59,626 nt of DNA from Variovorax sp. KBW07 (GTDB lineage: Bacteria > Pseudomonadota > Gammaproteobacteria > Burkholderiales > Burkholderiaceae_C). The stretch is taken from positions 1 to 59,626 of the forward strand of contig NZ_QAJK01000064.1 of the NCBI RefSeq assembly GCF_003852515.1, read 5' to 3'. Below, piece by piece: positions 55,934-59,626 of this stretch. Within the stretch, counting starts at the first letter, position 1. Each line of letters begins with the position of its first letter. Under the pieces are notes generated by a model. That model did no database searches, was not told the DNA's origin, and worked only from the letters and a program-made list of their open reading frames with translations. Both the position numbers and the translations under genes were made by a program.

Positions 55934-55972
55934 TTTACAAAAAACGGTACGCCTTGTCTTGTTTTTTGTAAA
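55934..55972. promoter_or_regulatory. Probable IclR operator between xsc and the regulator
   Basis: Perfect 12-base inverted repeat TTTACAAAAAAC (55934-55945) / GTTTTTTGTAAA (55961-55972) with a 15-base spacer, in the 173-base divergent region and 19 bases before the iclR ATG. AT-richness against a high-GC background makes chance unlikely. Confidence 0.7.
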
Positions 55973-55991
55973 AAGACTATGATCCGGCCCC

Positions 55992-56810
55992 ATGAAGATC
56001 GTCAAAGGGCTCACGCCAGAGGCCACCGAACCCGCGGGTGACACGCCCACCATGCGGCTGTTCGCGCTGCTCGAAGTCATGGCCGCGAAAGACCTGCGCT
56101 ACTCGCTGCAGGGCCTGGTCGAAGAAACGGGCCTGCCCAAGCCCACGCTGCACCGCATGCTCCAGCAGCTCGAAGGCGCGGGCCTGCTGCAGCGCGAAGG
56201 CGACGGGCGCCACTACGGCATCGGCACGCGGCTGCGGCGGCTGGCCGAGAACCTGCTGCTCAACGACAGCCTGCACGGCGCGCGCCACACGGTGCTGCGC
56301 CAGCTGGTCGAAGAGATCGGCGAGAGCTGCAACCTCACGGCGCTGTCGGGCAGCGAGGTGGTGTACCTCGACCGCGTGGAAACGGCCGCGCCGCTGCGCT
56401 TCTACCTGCACTCGGGCTCGCGCGTGCCGGTGCATTGCTCGGCCAGCGGCAAGATTTTTCTTTCGCAGATGAGCACCGCGCAACGCCGCCGCCTGTTGTC
56501 GAATGCGCCGCTGGAGCCCTACACGCCCAAGACGCTGACCGACCCCGAGGCGCTCGAGAAAGAAGTGCAGCGCGTGCGCAAGAGCGGCTTTGCCATCGAC
56601 AACGAAGAGTTTTTGCCCGGCCTGCTGTGCATTGCCGCGCTGGTGCCTTCGGGCGACGACGCGCCTTCGAACCTCTGCATCGCGGTGCAGGCGCCGATCA
56701 TGCGGCTCGACGCGGCCAAGGCGAAGACGCTGCTGCCGGCCTTGCAGCGCGCCGCGCTGGCGCTGAGCCGCATCGACACCGACGCCGGCTCCGACCGCGC
56801 GCTGGCCTGA
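55992..56810 (+). CDS. IclR-family regulator of xsc-ackA
   Basis: 272-aa regulator. The N-terminal winged helix (about 20-85) includes MRLFALLEVMAAKDLRYSLQGLVEETGLPKPTLHRMLQQLEGAGLLQREG, and the C-terminal effector domain has VYLDRVETAAPLRFYLHSGSRVPVHCSASGKIFLS. Divergent from xsc with a perfect palindrome between them, so it most likely senses sulfoacetaldehyde or a precursor and controls xsc-ackA and itself. It is followed 30 bases later by the CobS-like gene. Confidence 0.88.
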   Translation: MKIVKGLTPEATEPAGDTPTMRLFALLEVMAAKDLRYSLQGLVEETGLPKPTLHRMLQQLEGAGLLQREGDGRHYGIGTRLRRLAENLLLNDSLHGARHTVLRQLVEEIGESCNLTALSGSEVVYLDRVETAAPLRFYLHSGSRVPVHCSASGKIFLSQMSTAQRRRLLSNAPLEPYTPKTLTDPEALEKEVQRVRKSGFAIDNEEFLPGLLCIAALVPSGDDAPSNLCIAVQAPIMRLDAAKAKTLLPALQRAALALSRIDTDAGSDRALA

Positions 56811-56840
56811 TCCTTCATCCGATTCTCGAAAGCCCACACC

Positions 56841-57827
56841 GTGACCGACACCGCAGACCTTCGGCCCGACCGCATGCTGAGCGTGCGCGAGGTGTTCGGC
56901 ATCGACACCGACCTGCAGGTGCCCGCTTTCAGCGAGCGCGACGACCATGTGCCCGAGGTCGATGCGGTCTACCGCTTCAACCCCGACGTGACGCTCGCCA
57001 TCCTCGCGGGCTTCACGCGCGACCGGCGCGTGATGGTGCAGGGCCTGCACGGCACCGGCAAGTCGACACACATCGAGCAGGTGGCCGCGCGGCTGAACTG
57101 GCCCTGCGTGCGGCTGAACCTCGACGGCCACATCAGCCGGCTCGACCTCGTTGGCAAGGACGCGGTGGTGCTGCGCGAAGGGCAACAGGTCACCGAGTTC
57201 CAGGAAGGCATCGTGCCGTGGTCGCTGCAACGGCCCGTGGCGCTGATCTTCGACGAGTACGACGCGGGCCGGCCCGACGTGATGTTCGTCATCCAGCGCA
57301 TCCTGGAGCGCGACGGCAAGTTCACGCTCATGGACCAGAACAAGGTGCTGCGGCCGCACCCCTTCTTTCGTTTGTTCGCCACCGCCAACACCGTGGGCCT
57401 GGGCAACCTCAACGGGCTGTACCACGGCGCGCAACGCCTGAACCATGCGCAGATCGACCGATGGAACATCGTCGCCTCGCTCAACTACCTGCCGGCCGAT
57501 GAAGAAATCGCCATCGTGCAGGCGCGCGTGCCGTCACTGGCCGACGACGCCGGGCGCAAGCTCGTCGCGCGGATGGTGGCCGTGGCCGACCTCACGCGCA
57601 AGGGCTTCGCGGCGGGTGACCTGTCGACGCTGATGTCGCCGCGCACCGTCATCACCTGGGCCGAGAACGTCGAGATCTTCAAGGACCCGGCGCTGGCCTT
57701 TCGCCTGTCGTTCGTCAACAAGTGCGACGACGCCGAACGCCCGCTGGTCGCCGAATATTTCCAGCGCTGCTTCGACCAGGAGCTGAAGGAGTCGCACCAG
57801 CTCTCGCCGGGCGCGCAGCAGCCATGA
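56841..57827 (+). CDS. CobS-like AAA+ ATPase
   Basis: 328-aa AAA+ protein of the MoxR/CobS group, starting at GTG. Walker A is GLHGTGKST (68-76), Walker B is ALIFDEYDAGRPD, and a sensor region reads LFATANTVGLGNL. The N-terminal SVREVFGIDTDLQVPAFSERDDHVPEVDAVYRFNPDVTLAIL is typical of CobS, the ATPase subunit of aerobic cobaltochelatase. Coupled by ATGA overlap to the CobT-like gene. No CobN or other corrin gene is in view, so the pair could serve a different metal-insertion or remodelling task. Confidence 0.85.
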   Translation: MTDTADLRPDRMLSVREVFGIDTDLQVPAFSERDDHVPEVDAVYRFNPDVTLAILAGFTRDRRVMVQGLHGTGKSTHIEQVAARLNWPCVRLNLDGHISRLDLVGKDAVVLREGQQVTEFQEGIVPWSLQRPVALIFDEYDAGRPDVMFVIQRILERDGKFTLMDQNKVLRPHPFFRLFATANTVGLGNLNGLYHGAQRLNHAQIDRWNIVASLNYLPADEEIAIVQARVPSLADDAGRKLVARMVAVADLTRKGFAAGDLSTLMSPRTVITWAENVEIFKDPALAFRLSFVNKCDDAERPLVAEYFQRCFDQELKESHQLSPGAQQP

Positions 57828-59563
57828 CCGACACGCCCGCGAGCGCGATGCAGCGCCGCGTGCGGCAGGAAGAGCTGGTGGCCGAGCTGTGCGCGGGCGT
57901 GGTGCGGGCCTTCAGCGGCGAGCGCGACCTGCACTTTCGCGGACGGCGCCTGCACCGTGGACGCGTGGCGTTGCCATGGTTCGCGCCGCACCTGCATCCC
58001 TCGCCGGAGACCGACGATTTTTCTTCGTTCCGCGGCGTGGCCGACGGCCTCGCACTGCGCCTTGCCGGCTCCGATGCCGCGCTGCACGAACGCCTGCGCC
58101 CCGAAGAACCGGTCGAGCGCATGCTGTTCGAAATGCTGGAGCAGTTCCGCGTCGAAGCGCTCGCACCCGAGGTCATGGCCGGCATGCGCCACAACCTGCG
58201 GCACCGCCACGAGCGGTGGTCACTCGCCTTCCACCATTCGGGCCTGACCGACACCGCGCGCGGCCTGCTGTTGTATGCCGTGGCGCAGATCTGCCGCGCC
58301 CGCGTCACTGGCCAGCAGGTGGTGGAAGAAACCGAAGACATGCTTGAGGCCACGCGCTTCGCGCTCGCGCCGCTGCTCGGCCACGCGCTCGCGGGCTTGC
58401 GCCGCGACCGTGCCGACCAGGCCACCTATGCCGTGCACGCACTGGCCATCGCACGCACCGTCGCCGCGATGCTGCACGAGGCCGGCGACGAAGGCAGCGA
58501 CGGCGCCGCGCGCGATCCGCACGTGGACGACAAGCGCAGCGTGTTCAGCCTGGTCGCCGACATGGACCAGGAGATCATCGAGCGCTTCACCACCGCCGAG
58601 TCGGGCCGCAGCGCGGTGCTCGACGACGCGGGCGGCGCCTACCGTGTGTTCAGCACCGCCTACGACCGCGAGCACGACGCAGCCAGGCTGGCACGCAAGG
58701 AAGTGCTCGCCGACCTGCGAGAAAAACTCGACCGCCGCATCGCCGCGCAGGGCGTGAACATCGCCCGCCTGGCGCGCGAACTGCGCGCGCTGCTGGCCGA
58801 GCCGACGCGCGACGGCTGGGATGGCGGGCAGGAAGAAGGTGTCATCGACGGCCGCCGCCTCGCGCAGCTCGTGGCCTCCCCCACCGAGCGCCGCCTGTTC
58901 CGCACGGAGCACATGGCGCCGGTGGCCGACTGCATGGTGAGCTTCCTGATCGATTGCTCGGGCTCGATGAAGGAGCACGCCGAATCGGTCGCGATGATGG
59001 TCGACGTGTTCGCATGTGCGCTCGAGCAGGCGGGCGTGACCAGCGAAGTGCTGGGCTTCACCACCGGCGCCTGGAACGGCGGCCGACCGCAGCGCGAGTG
59101 GGTACGCAGCGGCCGGCCTGCTCACCCCGGGCGCCTGAACGAGCGTTGTCACCTGGTGTTCAAGGCCGCGGCCACGCCATGGCGCCGCGCCCGACCTGCA
59201 ATGGCCGCATTGCTGAAGGCCGACCTGTTTCGCGAGGGCATCGACGGCGAAGCAGTCGACTGGGCCTGCACGCGCCTTCGCGAACGCCCTGAGGCACACA
59301 AGCTGCTGCTGGTAATTTCAGATGGTTCGCCGATGGACAGCGCGACGCATCTGGCGAACGACGCGCACTATCTGGACCACCATTTGCGCGATGTGGTGGC
59401 TCGGCAGGAGCAGCGTGGCGACATCGCGATTTCGGGGATTGGCGTGGGGCTGGACCTGAGTCCGTACTACAGCCGCAGTCATGTGCTCGACCTGGCCGCG
59501 TCGGCGGGCAACACGATTTTTCGCGAGGTTGTCGACCTGATGGCTGGGCGTCATCGGCGGTGA
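57824..59563 (+). CDS. CobT-like VWA-domain protein
   Basis: 579-aa partner of the AAA+ protein. The C-terminal VWA domain has a MIDAS motif DCSGSMKEH starting at D377, with downstream ISDGSPMDSATHL. The N-terminal half is helical (PVERMLFEMLEQFRVEALAP, RHRHERWSLAFH) as in cobaltochelatase CobT, whose acidic linker is short here. The 57824 ATG overlaps the CobS stop (ATGA) and the open frame upstream was rejected. CobS-CobT form the ATP-driven chaperone of cobaltochelatase; without CobN nearby the target is unproven. The last 63 bases of the window contain no gene. Confidence 0.83.
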   Translation: MTDTPASAMQRRVRQEELVAELCAGVVRAFSGERDLHFRGRRLHRGRVALPWFAPHLHPSPETDDFSSFRGVADGLALRLAGSDAALHERLRPEEPVERMLFEMLEQFRVEALAPEVMAGMRHNLRHRHERWSLAFHHSGLTDTARGLLLYAVAQICRARVTGQQVVEETEDMLEATRFALAPLLGHALAGLRRDRADQATYAVHALAIARTVAAMLHEAGDEGSDGAARDPHVDDKRSVFSLVADMDQEIIERFTTAESGRSAVLDDAGGAYRVFSTAYDREHDAARLARKEVLADLREKLDRRIAAQGVNIARLARELRALLAEPTRDGWDGGQEEGVIDGRRLAQLVASPTERRLFRTEHMAPVADCMVSFLIDCSGSMKEHAESVAMMVDVFACALEQAGVTSEVLGFTTGAWNGGRPQREWVRSGRPAHPGRLNERCHLVFKAAATPWRRARPAMAALLKADLFREGIDGEAVDWACTRLRERPEAHKLLLVISDGSPMDSATHLANDAHYLDHHLRDVVARQEQRGDIAISGIGVGLDLSPYYSRSHVLDLAASAGNTIFREVVDLMAGRHRR

Positions 59564-59626
59564 GGCGTTTCTAGCTACATCGCTTCTGTTGTTGCGCTGC
59601 TGTTTGGGAGCGGGGTCATTCGGGGC

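Overview
The window is high-GC DNA from a betaproteobacterium, most likely a Variovorax-like member of the Comamonadaceae. The grounds are a prfB gene with a programmed frameshift, Bug-type tripartite-tricarboxylate receptors, class I FBPase, a SuyAB/Xsc sulfonate cluster, and codon use so GC-rich that nearly every gene casts long antisense ORFs. The assignment is by gene content only.

Layout. (1) 1-11472 is core metabolism: a metN-metI-metQ methionine ABC operon (minus strand) followed by a shortened cupin that resembles acireductone dioxygenase, a second divergent metQ, a SIMPL-domain protein, prfB, a HAD phosphatase, pepN, a lipoprotein and fbp. (2) 11497-13307 is tRNA-Thr followed by a small accessory patch: an McrA-like HNH nuclease, a decayed DUF2075-type helicase tail and a 90-aa protein. 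(3) 13577-18500 holds an XRE regulator, a PBP1-like glycosyltransferase/transpeptidase and an HD-GNAT fusion. (4) 18525-29099 is an auxiliary type VI secretion operon (minus strand): vgrG, DUF6484, DUF2169, a ketosynthase-like protein, a PAAR-like Tox-GHH2 nuclease effector, a propeller-like putative immunity protein, TIGR02270, a thioredoxin-like protein and a second propeller copy. No sheath, baseplate or ATPase genes are present. (5) 29954-35995 has a secreted HExxH/Ig-like protein and a sugar-acid type cluster (Bug receptor, DapA family, enolase superfamily, divergent LysR). (6) 36005-36634 is a compact array of seven tRNAs, including a Leu tRNA without the long variable arm. (7) 36829-41593 holds a small protein behind tandem palindromes, a two-component system, a lipoprotein, a membrane protein and an SMP-30 lactonase. 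(8) 41604-59563 is a sulfonate-catabolism region.

How region 8 works together (inference from families): SlcC-like and ComC-like dehydrogenases interconvert sulfolactate enantiomers through sulfopyruvate. SuyAB splits (R)-sulfolactate to pyruvate and sulfite. Xsc converts sulfoacetaldehyde to acetyl phosphate and sulfite, and AckA makes acetate and ATP. A cytoplasmic SoeABC-like molybdoenzyme oxidises the sulfite. LysR, GntR and IclR regulators each sit at a divergent promoter, and a CobS/CobT-like AAA+/VWA pair follows.

The most notable signals are a pseudoknot/attenuator-like RNA in the metN leader, the tRNA array, a palindromic repeat inserted in frame inside the SoeB-like ferredoxin gene, a duplicated immunity-like gene with a visible duplication scar, and a metal-ligand-poor acireductone-dioxygenase-like protein in the methionine operon.
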